DNA from: Spongiibacter marinus
GTDB lineage: Bacteria; Pseudomonadota; Gammaproteobacteria; Pseudomonadales; Spongiibacteraceae
DNA length: 64,000 bases
Assembly: GCF_016906995.1 (NCBI RefSeq)
Contig: NZ_JAFBBD010000005.1
Location: forward strand, 62,001-126,000
Direction: 5' to 3'
Below are positions 9,238-19,211 of this stretch, one piece after another (the stretch's first letter is position 1; every line of letters starts with the position of its first letter). The notes beneath the pieces were generated by a model. The model did not search any database and was not told the DNA's origin. It saw nothing but the letters and a program-made list of their open reading frames with translations. The translations under genes were made by a program, and so were the position numbers.

Positions 9238-10674
9238 CTATCCTAAGCTGAGAAGGCTTTGCTTAAGTTCCGAAAGCACCACTGACGCGCTCCTTTGGGA
9301 GCGCTCGTAGGGAACGCAAACATAGCCGCTGTAGATATCGGGACTGGCATTTTCAGTGTCTGCTGCAGCGCTTTCAATCTGGCTGATAAATCGTTGGCAT
9401 ATTGCCGGGCAGGCTTCTGCTTCGGCATTGGGGCAAACCACTACAAAATCTGCGTCGGTGATACGTGCGACGATATCGTCACGGCGGCAGTGGCGGTCGA
9501 CCCGCTGTGCGATCGCTTGCAGAAAGGCAACATTGTCCTCTTCAGAAATACATTCCCGTATGACGGAATAGTGGCGAATACCAACCAAAAATACCGACAG
9601 TGCCTGCTGGTCGTATTCACAGCGGTTGAGTTCGTTTTGGAGTAACGAGGTTAGTGCATGGCGGTTGTACAGCCCCGTTATCGGGTCGATAGATTCGCTA
9701 ACTTCGCTAACATCACGCGCTTTGTGCTTGTCTGGTTTTGGTAACTCGTCCGATGCTTTAAGAGCATTCTCGATACGCCGTGGCTGTAGTGCCTCTCTCA
9801 GGTGCTGTCCGGCTTTTTGAAATACTGCGGCCGGAATTTTCATTCGGTCAGCCAGTGGGCGCAGCTCATTGTATGCACTGCGAAACAGGTGTAGCTGCAT
9901 GGTTAGTTGGCCACTGTGCCATTCCAGTTCGTTCAAACAGTGGTAGTGGAGGCGTTGCAGGATGGCGTCAGGGTCGCTTGAAAAGGCCAGGTCTGCGGCC
10001 AGCGAAGAAAGCTTGGCGATAAACCCCAACTGCTCCGTCACGTTGTTGCTAAGTGGCGCCTCATTGAGGTGGCTCAGGCCGGTGGCGTTGCTTATTGCTT
10101 CGGGCAACCCCCACTTTTCTAAGAGAGTCTGACTTAGGGCTGAATGGTCAATGCCAAATGTATCGCGTTCCAGTGTTGCGAAGGTGTTGTGATCTTCGCC
10201 TTGGTTCTGGATTGGTTGATAAAACTCTGGTTGTAAGTGATCAATAGCCAGCATACCGATGTCTTGCAGGCTGGCGGCGATGATGGCCTCTTCAGCGGGA
10301 AGCGACTTATCCAGCTCACTTAGCAACCGGGCTGCTGTGGCGCAGAGCATGACCCTCAGCCAGAAGTGATGTTGGTCTAAGCGCCGGGTACCGGCTTTTG
10401 CATAGCTTTGCGCGATGGTTGCGGCGAGGCTTAGCGCTGCGACGGTTCTTCCCCCGAGCAGCACTGCAAGGCGATGGATGTCACTGTGCGGCCGCCTTGG
10501 TTGGAAAATGGGGGAGTTGACAAAATTCAGCGTATCTTCGGCAAGCCCCGGTGTGCCTTCTAGTATTTGTGTTAGCTGCTGAACTTCAAATTCGCCGCTG
10601 CGCAATAGGTCCGCCAGCAGCAGACTGGCCGGTGTAGGTGCGGGGAGTTTCCTATCATTAATGTCGAAAGCCAT
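9238..10674 (-). CDS. HDOD domain protein with degenerate GGDEF domain
   Basis: This 478-residue cytosolic signalling protein has an HDOD domain in its N-terminal half (about 15-215, with helices around HFWLRVMLCATAARLL and QDIGMLAID). A linker leads to a C-terminal GGDEF-family domain starting at DPITGLYNRHAL (about 325). The catalytic GGDEF signature is replaced by ARITDADFVV, so diguanylate cyclase activity is unlikely; the domain may bind nucleotide, act as a sensor or dimerise. It stands alone on the minus strand, next to the repeat lipoprotein locus, with 235 bp to the divergent acyl-CoA ligase. HDOD proteins are commonly tied to motility or stress signalling; the target here is unknown. 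Confidence 0.85.
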   Translation of the reverse strand: MAFDINDRKLPAPTPASLLLADLLRSGEFEVQQLTQILEGTPGLAEDTLNFVNSPIFQPRRPHSDIHRLAVLLGGRTVAALSLAATIAQSYAKAGTRRLDQHHFWLRVMLCATAARLLSELDKSLPAEEAIIAASLQDIGMLAIDHLQPEFYQPIQNQGEDHNTFATLERDTFGIDHSALSQTLLEKWGLPEAISNATGLSHLNEAPLSNNVTEQLGFIAKLSSLAADLAFSSDPDAILQRLHYHCLNELEWHSGQLTMQLHLFRSAYNELRPLADRMKIPAAVFQKAGQHLREALQPRRIENALKASDELPKPDKHKARDVSEVSESIDPITGLYNRHALTSLLQNELNRCEYDQQALSVFLVGIRHYSVIRECISEEDNVAFLQAIAQRVDRHCRRDDIVARITDADFVVVCPNAEAEACPAICQRFISQIESAAADTENASPDIYSGYVCVPYERSQRSASVVLSELKQSLLSLG

Positions 10675-10909
10675 CAGTCCGTCGATCTCGATCTTGGTGA
10701 ATCTGTGTGCGGCTGGGCTTCAAGATAGCAGCGAGCAGGGTATTGATCAGCCATTTTTTTATTTTAATACGAAATGCTTACTCTACGTGGCATCTGGGCT
10801 GAGAGGCATTCGTCCGCAAATCGATAGAAATAGCGCCCTTCAGGTGGTTCACCTCGAAGAGGGTGCTGGGCTAGTATTGGCCTAATTCAAATGAGGGAGA
10901 GTAATAATA

Positions 10910-12541
10910 ATGACCCCAATGATGATGAGCCAACTCACCATTACGTCAATCATGAAGCACGCCGAGCGAGTGAATGGCGCGACCGAAATTGTTTCGGTCA
11001 CTGCCGATAATCCACGTCATCGCTATACTTACAAAGATGCATTTAAGCGTGTTCGCCAGCTTGCCAATGCCCTGCAAACGATAGGGGCGCAGTCCGGCGA
11101 TACCCTCGCCACGCTGGCGTGGAATGACTACCGCCACCTGGAAATATACTACGCGCTATCTTGCAGTGGCATGATTTGTCACACCATAAATCCACGACTC
11201 TTCCCCGAGCAAATCGATTACATCGTTAATCACGCCAAGGATAAGTGGGTATTCGTTGACGCCACGTTGGTGAAGGTTCTAGAACCTTTGCAAGACAAAC
11301 TGCCCGCAGTAAAGGGTTATATCGTGCTGAGTGATGAAGCACATATGCCCGATACCAGCCTGAACAATGTGCATTGTTATGAGCAATTAATTGCTGCCGA
11401 GAAGGACGAGTTCGACTGGCCGGAGCTGGAAGAAACCACGCCATCAGCCTTGTGTTATACCTCCGGTACCACGGGTAATCCAAAGGGGGTGATGTACACC
11501 CATCGCTCTACGGTGTTGCACGCCTTTGCCAGTATTGCGCCGGATGTATTTGGTTTGTCGGTACGGGATGTGGCGATGCCTATTGTGCCGATGTTCCATG
11601 TTAACGGCTGGGGGCTGGTATACAGCGCTCCCATAGTGGGTACGAAACTGGTGATGCCCGGTCCGAAAATGGGCGATGGAGAAACACTGTGTGCACTGAT
11701 TAACGACGAGCAAGTGACCTGCTCGGCAGGTGTCCCTACCGTTTGGTTGGCGTTGCTGGATTACCTTGGCACATCCGGCAAACAAGTAGAAAGCCTGAAC
11801 CGAGTGACCGTCGGCGGTGCGGCCTGCCCGCTAAGAATTATGACCGACTTCCGCGACAATTACGGCGTTGAGGTACAGCAGGCATGGGGCATGACGGAAA
11901 TGAACCCCTTGGGCACCTTCAACGGAGGTATCCCGCTGCAGCTCGACGGTCTGAGCGAAGAAGAATACAACCAGATTCGCCTGAAGCAGGGGCGGCCGTC
12001 CTTTGGGGTGGAAATTAAAGTGGTCGACAGCGACAACAATGAGCTGCCGTGGGATGGCGAGAGCTCAGGTGCCGTCAAAGTGCGGGGCCCGTGGATCGTC
12101 AACGACTATTACGGCTACGACGGCAAAACCCTCGACGACGATGGCTGGTTTGAAACCGGCGATGTCGCCTGCTTCGACGAATACGGCTACATGCAAATCA
12201 CTGACCGCTTGAAGGATGTTATCAAGTCTGGTGGTGAATGGATCAGCTCAATAGAGCTGGAAAATTGCGCCGTTAACCACCCCAAAGTTGCCGAGGCCGC
12301 CGTGGTGGGTATTCCTCACCCGAAATGGACAGAGCGCCCACTGCTATTAGTGATTTTGAAAGACGGCGAGCAAATGGAAAAATCAGAAATGCTCGCTTGG
12401 TTCGAAGACAAAGTCGCCAAGTGGTGGATTCCAGGAGACTGCGTATTTGTTGACTCGCTGCCCCACACGGCAACCGGCAAGCTGAGTAAGAAGGACATTC
12501 GCGAGGACTACAAAGACTTCCGCTGGCAGGATGAGAGCTAG
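10910..12541 (+). CDS. AlkK-like medium/long-chain fatty acyl-CoA ligase
   Basis: A 543-residue AMP-forming acyl-CoA synthetase that activates a fatty acid with ATP and then CoA. The P-loop-like motif [12 protein letters not shown] lies near 182-193, WGMTEMNP near 325, the motif [19 protein letters not shown] near 415-430, KSGGEWIS near 440, and the C-terminal catalytic lysine in ATGKLSKKD near 520. N-terminal sequence and length resemble the AlkK/medium-chain ligase branch used in alkane or fatty-acid oxidation. A GAGGGAGAG ribosome-binding site precedes the ATG. It is monocistronic, and a candidate hairpin terminator follows. Chain-length preference is not readable from sequence. Confidence 0.9.
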   Translation: MTPMMMSQLTITSIMKHAERVNGATEIVSVTADNPRHRYTYKDAFKRVRQLANALQTIGAQSGDTLATLAWNDYRHLEIYYALSCSGMICHTINPRLFPEQIDYIVNHAKDKWVFVDATLVKVLEPLQDKLPAVKGYIVLSDEAHMPDTSLNNVHCYEQLIAAEKDEFDWPELEETTPSALCYTSGTTGNPKGVMYTHRSTVLHAFASIAPDVFGLSVRDVAMPIVPMFHVNGWGLVYSAPIVGTKLVMPGPKMGDGETLCALINDEQVTCSAGVPTVWLALLDYLGTSGKQVESLNRVTVGGAACPLRIMTDFRDNYGVEVQQAWGMTEMNPLGTFNGGIPLQLDGLSEEEYNQIRLKQGRPSFGVEIKVVDSDNNELPWDGESSGAVKVRGPWIVNDYYGYDGKTLDDDGWFETGDVACFDEYGYMQITDRLKDVIKSGGEWISSIELENCAVNHPKVAEAAVVGIPHPKWTERPLLLVILKDGEQMEKSEMLAWFEDKVAKWWIPGDCVFVDSLPHTATGKLSKKDIREDYKDFRWQDES

Positions 12542-12553
12542 CCATACGCCCAG

Positions 12554-12592
12554 GAGATAAAGGCTGCTGGCGCGGTCTTTATCTCATTTTCC
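12554..12592 (+). terminator. Candidate terminator after the acyl-CoA ligase
   Basis: The inverted repeat GAGATAAAG (12554-12562) and CTTTATCTC (12577-12585) encloses 14 bases and is followed by ATTTTCC. The stem is A/T-rich, so strength is uncertain. Confidence 0.5.
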
Positions 12593-12689
12593 CTCTCGGA
12601 GTGAGAAAGGCGTCCTGCCCTTTCCTTGATAATCCGATACCATCTCCCCCGCCTGTTTTTAGCGTTTCTAATTTACCAAGGGCTCCGTT

Positions 12690-13880
12690 ATGGAAAACCC
12701 CGCGTCCGCTGTGTCACCTGTCAGGGCCTTCAGCCTTGCGCCGTTGATGTTTCAAAACTTTAGCTGCACTTTGGCGATCATGGCCTTTGTTGCCCTGGTG
12801 GGCCCAGTGGCGCGTATTTTGTCTCTTGAGCCCTGGCATATTGGCGCCGCCATGACGATGGGGGGATTCACCTGGATCCTTTGTGCGCGCTGGTGGGGTG
12901 GCCTGAGCGACCGCCACGGCCGCAGGCCGATCATGCTGATCGGGCTAACAGGCTTTACGGTGAGCTACTTTGGTCTGTGCTTGTTTATTGACCTGTCACT
13001 GCGCCACCAAATACTGCCGATGCTGGCCTTTCTTGGGCTCGTTGTCGGGCGGGTGGTGGTGGGCCTGTTTTACGCGGCGGTGCCGGCCACAGCGGCCGCT
13101 ACGGTTGCAGACAATGTCGAGCCGGATAAGCGCGCTGGAGCTATGGCGTTACTCGGCGCAGCCAGTGGCGCGGGCATGGTAATCGGGCCGGGCTTTGTTG
13201 GCTTGTTAGCGCCCTACGGGCTGGGTTTTCCCATGTACGTGACCGCCGTTCTTCCCGTCTTGGCGCTGGTGTTGGTGTGGTGGCGTATTCCCCGGCAACC
13301 GCCTCAGGCGGCGCCGGTAACGCGCGCCCCAAAGCTGCAAGATCGACGCCTGCGGCGACCGATTGTGGTGGCGTTCTCTGCGGCATTTTCGGTCTCTATT
13401 GCTCAGGTCACGGTGGGCTTTTTTGCCCTGGATCAGCTCGGGCTTCCCGCGCCCGAGGCCGCTCAGGTGGCTGGTATTGCGCTAACCGTTGTCGGTGTGG
13501 CGTTAATTATTTCGCAGAGTATTTTGCGCAAACTATCCCAGCCGCCCGCGCGGCTAATCCGTATCGGAGCACTGGTGTCGGCCTGTGGTTTTATGGTCAG
13601 CGTGTGGGTTGAGTCAGTGTGGGGCTTGTGGGCGTGTTTTGGTTTGGCGGCCGCCGGAATGGGCTGGGTATATCCCTCGGTGTCGGCGCTGGCGGCAAAC
13701 TCGGTTTCTTCAGAGGAGCAGGGCGCTGCTGCCGGTACGGTCACCGTGGCGCAAGGCGTAGGCGTGGTCGTCGGGCCTATGTTAGGCACGTTTATTTATG
13801 CTTTTCATGCCTCTGCGCCGTATGTAATGGTCGCGGTATTACTGCTGGCGATCAGTGTCTGGGTTGAGCTAAACGATTAG
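12690..13880 (+). CDS. MFS transporter (TetA-like efflux type)
   Basis: A 396-residue, very hydrophobic protein with about 12 predicted membrane segments and the loop 2-3 signature GGLSDRHGRRP near 68-78, diagnostic of the major facilitator superfamily drug/H+ antiporter branch. The Gly-rich motif-C-like stretch GAASGAGMVIGPGFVGLLAPYG near 155-175 supports an efflux antiporter. The substrate is unknown. It starts with ATGGAAAACCCC about 150 bp after the acyl-CoA ligase and is followed after 59 bp by the broken permease gene on the same strand. Confidence 0.9.
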   Translation: MENPASAVSPVRAFSLAPLMFQNFSCTLAIMAFVALVGPVARILSLEPWHIGAAMTMGGFTWILCARWWGGLSDRHGRRPIMLIGLTGFTVSYFGLCLFIDLSLRHQILPMLAFLGLVVGRVVVGLFYAAVPATAAATVADNVEPDKRAGAMALLGAASGAGMVIGPGFVGLLAPYGLGFPMYVTAVLPVLALVLVWWRIPRQPPQAAPVTRAPKLQDRRLRRPIVVAFSAAFSVSIAQVTVGFFALDQLGLPAPEAAQVAGIALTVVGVALIISQSILRKLSQPPARLIRIGALVSACGFMVSVWVESVWGLWACFGLAAAGMGWVYPSVSALAANSVSSEEQGAAAGTVTVAQGVGVVVGPMLGTFIYAFHASAPYVMVAVLLLAISVWVELND

Positions 13881-13939
13881 CGTTGCAGAGCCACCGGGGT
13901 TTTGATTCACTGTGAACGAGCAGTGAATTGGAGCGCCGA

Positions 13940-14987
13940 ATGTCTACTTGTGATACCTCCCACCACAATAATTCACCCTCTTGCCACAGCAAGCAGTCCT
14001 TTGATGTGTTGCTGTGGGGCTCTATGGCAATTGTCGCTGTACTGTACGCGCTGGCGCTGGTGGCCAGCGACGCCCTGCCCACTTGGCTGCACACCGCAGC
14101 GGAGGCCACCGAAAACCTGGTGAATACCATGTGGTGGGGCATGGCTCTGGGGGTAGTGATGCTCTCGTTGTTAACGCGCATACCGCGAGAGTTTGTAATA
14201 AGCGTATTGGGCGCCGGTGGCGGTTTCACCGGCATTGTTCGGGCCACCGCGGCAGGCGTGCTGCTCGACCTGTGTATTAATGGTGGGTGCCAAACTCTAT
14301 GAGCGCGGCGCCAGCCTGGGGCAAGTGATGGCCTTTCTTATCGCCAGCCCCTGGAACTCCTTTTCCCTCACCTTGATATTGGTCGCCCTGATCGGGCTGA
14401 AGTGGACGGTGGTGTTCATTCTTGCATCGGTGCTAATTGCCGTGATTAGCGGCTGCTTGTTTGATGCATTGGTGCGGCGCGGGGTATTGCCCGCTAACCC
14501 CAACACGCTTGCGCTGCCAGAAAATTTCGACTTTTGGTCGCAGGCAAAGGCTGGCTTGCGAGACACGCGTTTTGATAAGCGCTTTGTATTCACCATGTTT
14601 GTCGATGGCATAAAAGAGTCGCGCATGGTGATGCGCTGGGTGTTATTTGGCATTGTGCTTGCCGTTGCCTTAAAAAGCTTTGTGCCGGCGGATATCTTTT
14701 CCAGTTATTTCGGGCCGAGCTTAATGGGCCTGGGGGCAACGATTGTGGCGGCCACGATTATCGAAGTGTGCTCCGAAGGTTCCACGCCGATTGCAGCAGA
14801 CCTGTTAACCAGAGCGAACGCCCCCGGAAACAGTTTTGCGTTTTTAATGACGGGCGCAAGCACCGACTATACCGAAATTATGGTGATGAAGGAGCGCACC
14901 GCCAGCTGGAAGGCGGCGTTGTTTTTGCCGCTGCTGACGGTGCCACAAATTGTGCTGGTCGCCTTGGTGATGAATGCCGGCGGCTAA
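13940..14987 (+). pseudogene. Metal-type permease (COG0701/DUF318 family), frameshifted
   Basis: Two overlapping frames make one permease. The first (ATG 13940, GGAG ribosome-binding site) has a Cys/His-rich N-terminus (STCDTSHHNNSPSCHS) and membrane segments up to ATAAGVLLDLC. The second resumes as LMVGAKLYERGASLGQVMAF and runs to 14987. At 14273-14279 one base separates the TGT and TTA codons of the two frames. Family members, as I recall them, have about four more residues here (roughly SHGI), so an 11-base deletion fits; a single inserted base would give the same shift. Related proteins are Cu/Zn or arsenite-type permeases. As written, the product stops after TM3-4 and should be non-functional. 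The stop overlaps the mscS-type gene by 3 bp. Confidence 0.78.
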
Positions 14988-17248
14988 CGCGCCGAATCCT
15001 GACTGGCCACAACATCACTATCGCTGCTGGCTAAGCGCACATTGGCGGCTGGTGCGTCGCCGTTCTTGTCCTCGCCAAAATACAAAGTGGTATGCGGGAA
15101 GGGGATTTCAATGCCGGCGTCGTCAAAGTGCATCTTCACCAAGCGATTGTAGGCGCGGCCAACGGCCCACTGCATACCGGGCGCGGTTTTGATCAATACG
15201 CGAATGTTTACCGAGCTGTCGGCCAGTGCCGACACGCCCGCCACTTGCATTGGTTCGAGAATGTCTTGCTTGTGCTCACCACTTGCCAACTCCTCAAAGG
15301 CAGCCTGCAAGTGCTCGATGGCCTTGTCGATATTCTCGCGATAGGCGATGCCGTATTCGCCAAGGTGGTAAGCAAAGTCGCGCGTATAGTTCGACACCGC
15401 ATCCACCGACGAGAAGGGCACAATATGGTAGGTGCCGAACAGGTCGCGCAAGGCAACCGAGCGAATGCCCACGCGTTCAACGGTGCCTTCGTGGCCGCCA
15501 GCTTGCACGTAGTCGCCTGTGTTCATGGCATTTTCCAGTTGTATAAATATGCCGTTGATCACGTCCTGCACAAGTTTTTGCGCGCCAAAGCCAACCGCAA
15601 GACCGAGCACCCCGGCGCCCGCGATCAGTGGGCCGATGTCCACGCCAATTTCCGACAGCACGATCATGGTTGTCATCACAATAATGACCGCAGCAAGGGA
15701 GGTGTGGAACAGGCCAAGTAGCGTCTCTGCGCGGGCAGCGCGTGCGGCATTGGCCATGCCCGTGGGGGAAAGGCGGTGTTCGATAAAGCTGGCCAGTGCA
15801 ATCCACAAGCCTGCGGCCAGGGCGAGGATGAGCAGAATATCAACCAGCGACGACACCGTGCTGCGGCCGACTTCCGTGGCATACCACTGGCCCAGGTCAA
15901 ACACCGACCAGGCGTCGAGTGACCACACAACAATTGCGGCGGTCACCAGCCCTCGCAGTATTCGTAAACCGGTGGGGATGTAGGTATTCAGGCGTTTTTG
16001 AAGGTGGGGCAGTTGCTCATTGATCGACTCAGAAAGCCGCACCTCCCTGCCGATCAACTGGCGAAGAACAACGAGCAGCAATGCACCCAGACCGGCATAG
16101 GTGGCGGTCTGCAAGGTAGCGAGCGCCACAAAGGGCAGGGCGCTTTCGGGCCGCAGCAAACTGGTAAAGACCACCACCAGTGCGTAGGCCAGCGCCAGTA
16201 AATGCCAGCTGCGCGCCAGCAGACGCAGGGCAATGCGGCGGCTGCCCTGATAGTTGGCAGCCCTGCCGAATAGCTGGTCTCGCAAGCGTTTTCGGTTTAG
16301 TAAAACGGTGGCGGTGTAGTACAGCGCAGCGAGCAGCACAATGCTGGTGCTCAGCGCGCTGCCGAGCGCCTCCGAGGCATTGGCGTTCACAATCGGCACC
16401 AGCACCATAATGCCGTAGCCGGTAAAGCCTGTGATGTTGGCGAAAAACCGATTGCAGTACTTTGCTTGCCGTTGGTTAAGCGGTAACAAGCGCAGAGCCG
16501 GAAAACGACTGGCAAACAGCGCCCGCAGCACCAGTTTTATTCCCTCAACGATCAAAAACGCATTGAGAAACAGCGCGAGGCGAGTGCTATCGGCGTCGGC
16601 CTCGGCAGACAACTGCGAGGCAATCACGTGACCCGACGCATAGGCCAGCAACACCGTCGCTAAATCCACCAGCCCGGCGGCGCTTACCGCGGCTACGGTT
16701 CTCAGCATGGCGAATTTGCGGGACCCGCGCACCGCCCAATCATTAATGCCAGCAAACAGCGGCTTGGCGGCGCGATGCAGAATAAAAAACAGCGCAAATG
16801 TTGCGAATGCCAGCAGGGCCAGGTGGCTTGCGGCGCGAATAATAGCGGCCAACTCGACGCGGTGTTTGTCGTCGCTGTGAGTCAGCGCCTCGACGCTTGT
16901 TGCCAGTGTAGCCAGCTGCTGTTTGAAATTCTCGCCAGCGGCAGCGGTTAGTGTTGCAAGCTGGCGGGCGAGTGAGTCTTCACTATCGCTGGCCTCACTG
17001 TTTGAGGGCGATTTATCATCCTCTGACGATGCTTGCTCTTTGTCGGGGGCGTCGCTGGTATTTACTGCCTTGGACGGGTTGCGCAACTGCTCAATCAACG
17101 CGTTGCGGGCGCCCTCGTTCTCAAGTAACTCTGCGAGGACCGACGAGCTATCACTGGTCGTCGGCGGTGCTGCGTGAAGGGTATGCCCGGAAAAGAGGAG
17201 TGGAATGAATAGAAGGGCGATCAAGCGCGTTGCTGGTCGCAGTGACAT
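14984..17248 (-). CDS. MscS-family mechanosensitive channel (YbiO-like, large)
   Basis: A 754-residue inner-membrane channel that releases solutes on membrane tension. ATG at 17248 is chosen because AAGGAG (17259-17264) sits 10 bases upstream and a clean signal peptide follows (ending HTLHAA); a longer in-frame reading to 17311 lacks these. A Ser/Asp/Glu-rich periplasmic stretch with coiled-coil character (about 35-110) precedes about ten membrane segments. The MscS pore helix is seen in AGAGVLGLAVGFGAQKLVQDVINGIFI, and the cytoplasmic beta domain follows (DYVQAGGHEGTVERVGIRS). Size fits the YbiO/moderate-conductance branch rather than 286-residue MscS. It is divergent from nhaD, so both ion-homeostasis genes share a 511-bp regulatory gap. 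Confidence 0.9.
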   Translation of the reverse strand: MSLRPATRLIALLFIPLLFSGHTLHAAPPTTSDSSSVLAELLENEGARNALIEQLRNPSKAVNTSDAPDKEQASSEDDKSPSNSEASDSEDSLARQLATLTAAAGENFKQQLATLATSVEALTHSDDKHRVELAAIIRAASHLALLAFATFALFFILHRAAKPLFAGINDWAVRGSRKFAMLRTVAAVSAAGLVDLATVLLAYASGHVIASQLSAEADADSTRLALFLNAFLIVEGIKLVLRALFASRFPALRLLPLNQRQAKYCNRFFANITGFTGYGIMVLVPIVNANASEALGSALSTSIVLLAALYYTATVLLNRKRLRDQLFGRAANYQGSRRIALRLLARSWHLLALAYALVVVFTSLLRPESALPFVALATLQTATYAGLGALLLVVLRQLIGREVRLSESINEQLPHLQKRLNTYIPTGLRILRGLVTAAIVVWSLDAWSVFDLGQWYATEVGRSTVSSLVDILLILALAAGLWIALASFIEHRLSPTGMANAARAARAETLLGLFHTSLAAVIIVMTTMIVLSEIGVDIGPLIAGAGVLGLAVGFGAQKLVQDVINGIFIQLENAMNTGDYVQAGGHEGTVERVGIRSVALRDLFGTYHIVPFSSVDAVSNYTRDFAYHLGEYGIAYRENIDKAIEHLQAAFEELASGEHKQDILEPMQVAGVSALADSSVNIRVLIKTAPGMQWAVGRAYNRLVKMHFDDAGIEIPFPHTTLYFGEDKNGDAPAANVRLASSDSDVVASQDSAR

Positions 17249-17528
17249 CACGATTATTCTCCTTATCGCTGGCGATTTTTTGTGGATACCTGCCTCCCAA
17301 GTAACGAACAATATGTTGGTGCCATTGGGGTTGTGTCAGCGGGGCGCTGAGAAAGTTCCATTGAGCCGCGCATCCGCATCTGCGCATTGTGGTTGCCGAA
17401 TTGAGTCGGTTTTCACGCCAGATCTTGCGCTAGATCAATGCGCAGCCTGCTAAAGCTGCTACCTTCCGCGCCAAGTTTTTCAGCCGTAACAGTGCAGTTT
17501 GTCGCAGCAGTCCTTCGCCTTGTACAAA

Positions 17529-17621
17529 AGTCGAATAGTGCGTCCGCCATAGTAGGCGTATAGTCCCGGCGATTGTCGCCGGTTCAACCTGAGTTGTGCC
17601 CTTTCGTGCCCCTATTCGACT
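17529..17621 (+). ncRNA. Candidate structured RNA element between mscS-type gene and nhaD
   Basis: A perfect 10-bp inverted repeat (17529-17538 with 17612-17621) closes a 93-base region. Inside are three consecutive small hairpins: 17545-17548/17555-17558, 17566-17572/17576-17582 (7 bp, loop TTG) and 17585-17588/17593-17596. This is a four-way-junction layout. It ends 138 bp before the nhaD start, compatible with a leader RNA, but the strand is not proven and no known riboswitch class is recognised. The rest of 17249-17759 shows no gene. Confidence 0.45.
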
Positions 17622-17759
17622 CGCACACGCCGTGTCGCTGAGTCACGTCCACCTTGTTACCGGCGAGCGAACGCCCCGTCATCTCGACATACCCGATCGC
17701 GCATTTTCGGTCGACGGCCCGTTCCAAGCAGAATTTTTACACCATATGGGAGAACCTTA

Positions 17760-19157
17760 ATGAAACGAGGAATAGTGTTTGCTATTGCCTGGCTAACGGC
17801 TATTGCGGCGCAGGCGTCAGAGGCGCACGCCACCGCAATGGACCTTACCCAGCACTGGGTCGGCTTTGTTGCCATTGCAGTATTTGTCGCCGCGTATGTG
17901 CTGGTGATCCTGGAAGAGCAAATACATCTGCGCAAATCCAAACCCGTGCTGCTTGCTGCAGGTATTATTTGGATGCTGATTGCCGTGGTTTACAACGGCA
18001 ACGGGCGGCCCCACGAAGTGGAGGTGGCAATTCGCCACAACTTCCTGGAATACGCCGAGCTATTCTTCTTTCTGCTGGTAGCAATGACCTACATAAACGC
18101 CATGCTGGAGCGCGGCGTATTTGAGGCGCTGCGCAACTGGCTGGTGGCGCGGGGCTTTAGTTACCGCGCGCTGTTTTGGCTAACGGGTATTCTGGCCTTC
18201 TTTATTTCGCCCATTGCCGACAACCTCACCACGGCATTAATTATGTGTGCGGTGGTGTTGGCGGTAGGCGTTGGCCAGCCCAAGTTCGTGGCCATTGCCT
18301 GTATTAACATTGTGGTGGGCGCCAATGCGGGCGGCGCGTTCAGCCCCTTTGGCGACATCACCACACTGATGGTATGGCAAAAAGGCGTTATTGAATTTAA
18401 AGAATTCTTTGTGCTGTTTGTCCCCAGTGCAGTGAACTTCCTGTTGCCTGCCGTCATCATGCAATTTGCCCTGCCCAGTGGCACGCCCCCGGCATCGGGC
18501 GGCAGCCAGGTGCAAATGAAATATGGCGGTTTGGTGATTGTTGGTCTGTTCCTGCTGACTATCGTTACTGCTATCAGTTTCCACAACTTCCTGCACATCC
18601 CCCCGGTATTCGGCATGATGACCGGCCTGGCCTACCTCAAGTTCTACGGTTATTACCTTCGCCAAAAATCCAAAAACTGGAACCAGGGAACAGAGAACCC
18701 GCCGGGCTCATCCGACGACCCCTACAACTTCGACGTGTTTGCCAAAATCGCTCACGCCGAATGGGACACCCTGTTCTTCTTCTACGGCGTTATTCTGGCC
18801 GTGGGCGGCTTGGGCTTTATCGGCTACCTCAGCGTCGCGTCTGACCTCGTATACGGCGGCTTGGGCAATACCGGCGCCAATATTATGGTGGGTATCATGT
18901 CGGCCATCGTCGACAACATCCCGGTTATGTTCGCCGTACTCACCATGAGCCCCGATATGCCGCACTCGCAGTGGCTGCTGGTTACCCTAACCGCTGGGGT
19001 CGGTGGTAGCTTGCTCTCTATCGGCTCGGCCGCTGGCGTTGCCCTAATGGGCCAGGCAAGAGGCCAATACACCTTCTTCAGCCACCTGAAATGGACGCCA
19101 GTCATTGCGCTGGGCTACGGCGCCAGTATTTGGGTTCACTTGCTAATGAATGGTTAA
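17760..19157 (+). CDS. nhaD: Na+/H+ antiporter NhaD
   Basis: A 465-residue sodium/proton antiporter of the NhaD/ion-transporter superfamily, typical of marine and halophilic gammaproteobacteria. A signal-like N-terminus (MKRGIVFAIAWLTAIAAQASEA) is followed by about 12 membrane segments. Conserved polar stretches within the membrane include SPIADNLTTALIM (about 142-154), NIVVGANAGGAFSPFGDITTLMVW (about 182-205) and, in the second half, MSAIVDNIPVMFAVL. The two inverted halves with Asp-Asn pairs match the fold of this superfamily. A GGGAGAA ribosome-binding site is 6 bases before the ATG. It ends at a shared terminator with tmRNA. Confidence 0.94.
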   Translation: MKRGIVFAIAWLTAIAAQASEAHATAMDLTQHWVGFVAIAVFVAAYVLVILEEQIHLRKSKPVLLAAGIIWMLIAVVYNGNGRPHEVEVAIRHNFLEYAELFFFLLVAMTYINAMLERGVFEALRNWLVARGFSYRALFWLTGILAFFISPIADNLTTALIMCAVVLAVGVGQPKFVAIACINIVVGANAGGAFSPFGDITTLMVWQKGVIEFKEFFVLFVPSAVNFLLPAVIMQFALPSGTPPASGGSQVQMKYGGLVIVGLFLLTIVTAISFHNFLHIPPVFGMMTGLAYLKFYGYYLRQKSKNWNQGTENPPGSSDDPYNFDVFAKIAHAEWDTLFFFYGVILAVGGLGFIGYLSVASDLVYGGLGNTGANIMVGIMSAIVDNIPVMFAVLTMSPDMPHSQWLLVTLTAGVGGSLLSIGSAAGVALMGQARGQYTFFSHLKWTPVIALGYGASIWVHLLMNG

Positions 19158-19176
19158 GTTGAGCGGGTGCTAAAAC

Positions 19177-19208
19177 AAAAAGGCCAACCCAGATGGGTTG
19201 GCCTTTTT
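19177..19208. terminator. Bidirectional terminator between nhaD and tmRNA
   Basis: AAAAAGGCCAACCC pairs with GGGTTGGCCTTTTT around the loop AGAT. A-runs and T-runs on either side let it end both nhaD (plus strand) and ssrA (minus strand), whose 3' end is only 4 bases away. Confidence 0.92.
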
Positions 19209-19211
19209 AGT

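Noticed and set aside
17425-17438. FNR/Anr box TTGCGCTAGATCAA upstream of nhaD
   Set aside because: One half-site fits (ATCAA), the other matches only three of five bases; too weak to report.
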